64,000 nt of DNA from Xanthomonas sp. 3793 (GTDB lineage Bacteria > Pseudomonadota > Gammaproteobacteria > Xanthomonadales > Xanthomonadaceae): NCBI RefSeq assembly GCF_024806835.1, contig NZ_JANTYU010000005.1, forward strand, positions 1 through 64,000, in the 5' to 3' direction. The first letter of the stretch is position 1; each line of letters starts with the position of its first letter. A model generated the notes under the pieces. The model was given only the letters and a program-made list of their open reading frames with translations. It did no database searches and was not told the origin of the DNA. A program made the translations under genes and the position numbers. Below are positions 62,846-64,000 of the stretch, one piece after another.

Positions 62846-63646
62846 ATGAGCAATCTCGACAAGCAGGAACGCAAGGCAGAAGCACAGGACTTGAACCGCG
62901 ACCCGATCTCCGGTGCTCCCGGCTCGCATCCGGTTGGCGTGGGCGTGGGCGGCATCGCCGGGGGTGCGGCAGCTGGCGCATTGGCAGGAACGGTATTCGG
63001 CCCGCTCGGCACCTTGATCGGTGCGGCTGCCGGCGTCCTGGCAGGTGCTGCGGCAGGCAAGGGCGTGGCCGAACGCCTCGACCCGACGGTGGAAACCGAA
63101 TACTGGCGCCAGGAGCATCAGAACCGCCCGTACTACAAAGAAGGCACCGACTACGACCGCGACTACGCCACCGTCTACGGCTTCGGGCTGCAGGCACGCG
63201 AAACGCGCCCGACCAGCACCTGGGAAGAAACCGAGGCCACGTTGGCTGGCGAGTGGCCGCGCAATCGCGGCGAATCGCGTCTGGAATGGGATGAAGCGCG
63301 CCTGGCCGCACGCGATGCATGGGAACGTGCCGATCGCACCCACAGCGTGTATCGCGATGGCGACACGCACTATGCCGGCCGTTTCGACAGCGCCAGCTAC
63401 CGCGACAGCGAATACTCGTATGACGACTATCGCCCCGCTTATCGCTATGGCATGCAGGCCCGTCAGCAGCATGCCGGCCGCCAGTGGGACGACCATCTGG
63501 AACGCGACCTGGGCGATGGCTGGGACCGCTTCAAGGCCGACTCGCGTCTGACTTGGGAAAAGGCCAAGCACGCCGTGCGTGAGGCCTTCGATTCGGATCA
63601 TCATGGCGATGCGGCACGTCGCAACCCGACCGATCCGCGCGTGTAA
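62846..63646 (+). CDS. Glycine-zipper envelope protein with charged tail
   Basis: A 266-residue protein. The charged N-terminus (MSNLDKQERKAEAQDLNRD) leads to a Gly/Ala-rich zipper helix (VGVGVGGIAGGAAAGALAGTVFGPLGTLIGAAAGVLAGAAAGKGVAERLD), then a Tyr/Asp/Arg-rich hydrophilic region of about 180 residues. Two related YGFGLQARET / YGMQARQQHAG segments, each followed by a WE or WD stretch, suggest an internal duplication. GGAGGC precedes ATG 62846. Related proteins are stress-induced or membrane-associated; function is unknown. Confidence 0.82.
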   Translation: MSNLDKQERKAEAQDLNRDPISGAPGSHPVGVGVGGIAGGAAAGALAGTVFGPLGTLIGAAAGVLAGAAAGKGVAERLDPTVETEYWRQEHQNRPYYKEGTDYDRDYATVYGFGLQARETRPTSTWEETEATLAGEWPRNRGESRLEWDEARLAARDAWERADRTHSVYRDGDTHYAGRFDSASYRDSEYSYDDYRPAYRYGMQARQQHAGRQWDDHLERDLGDGWDRFKADSRLTWEKAKHAVREAFDSDHHGDAARRNPTDPRV

Positions 63647-63694
63647 TCCGAGCACACCGGCCGCGCCAAGCGCCAGTAACCAGGAAGAAAACAG

Positions 63695-63716
63695 ACGGGC
63701 CCGCGAGGGCCCGTTT
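63695..63716 (+). terminator. Intrinsic terminator of the glycine-zipper gene
   Basis: ACGGGCCC-GCGA-GGGCCCGT, perfect 8-bp stem with a GNRA loop, followed by TTTGCG. Confidence 0.75.
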
Positions 63717-63871
63717 GCGTAGGGGGGTTGTTGTGGTCTGGCCGCGTACCGGCCGACGTGCAACGCCTGGGTATCGTCGCGCGGTATCCCGTTGGGTTGC
63801 GGGATTTCCGCATGGCCAGTGGGTAAGCGACACACCGCGCTTACCTGTGCGGGGAGGCAACCCACAGCAGA

Positions 63872-64000
63872 TCAACCGGACGAGTTCTCCACCGCCCGGA
63901 TATCGCCGCGAAACGCGAGTGAATCCTGTCCCGACCGCGTAGCGTCGCCCTGCTGCCTCAGCATCTGCTTGCGCGCGGCCACCACCTCCTTGGCCAGGGC
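63872..64000 (-). CDS. C-terminal end of an unrecognised protein (partial)
   Basis: The minus-strand frame enters at the window edge and stops at TGA 63874-63872. The 42 visible residues run ALAKEVVAARKQMLRQQ... to RAVENSSG, helical and charged, with real-gene codon bias. No family is recognised from this tail. Confidence 0.55.
   Translation of the reverse strand, partial: ALAKEVVAARKQMLRQQGDATRSGQDSLAFRGDIRAVENSSG

Overview
The window reads as chromosome of a Xanthomonas-type gammaproteobacterium. The coding DNA is very GC-rich with strong GC3 bias, short GGGATTC-type intergenic repeats are present, and the gene neighbourhoods fit that genus (tyrS / M23 peptidase / anmK / ampG, xth / pyrE, parAB, algC / dut / coaBC / radC, argS, speA / speE). 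This is inferred from gene content and style; no search was run.

Layout: 1-360 carries a strong minus-strand promoter of rRNA type pointing out of the window. 361-12493 is housekeeping: tyrS, a peptidoglycan peptidase, anmK, an AmpG-like permease, exonuclease III, pyrE, parAB and a sugar-nucleotide epimerase. 12739-14643 holds a lipid-linked glycosyltransferase pair, a GGGATTC tandem repeat and a RAYT-like gene that has lost its catalytic residues. 14726-24078 is again core: a membrane-anchored AlgC, dut-coaBC, radC, argS, a SPOR protein and an SDR. 24244-30945 is a minus-strand block with a one-module NRPS (C-A-PCP-TE), an overlapping glycosyltransferase and an acyltransferase, a possible small glycosylated or acylated peptide pathway. 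31-41.8 kb has polyamine synthesis (speA/speE), an outer-membrane barrel, a RIO/LPS-type kinase, a GH84 glycosidase preceded by GGTATT boxes, glnB and ubiK.

41830-51746 is comM split by an 8394-bp island (42474-50867). The island has its own large serine integrase at the right end, 18-bp inverted ends, a TT flank on both sides, a probable HNH restriction / N6-adenine methyltransferase pair, a small resolvase, a lipoprotein, a controller-like HTH protein and an HUH replication-type protein next to a perfect 15-bp hairpin. Removing the island restores a 506-codon comM reading frame.

51.7-64 kb has a lipocalin, a CSS-EAL phosphodiesterase, a desaturase / ferredoxin reductase pair with a divergent TetR repressor, a candidate small RNA, and what looks like an RNA-repair operon: a sigma-54-type promoter, two abutting tRNA-like sequences (one with a UCA anticodon, both with defective cloverleaf parts), further hairpins, then slipin and the RNA ligase RtcB. 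The two most noteworthy systems are this tRNA-like / slipin / RtcB unit and the comM-targeted serine-integrase island.
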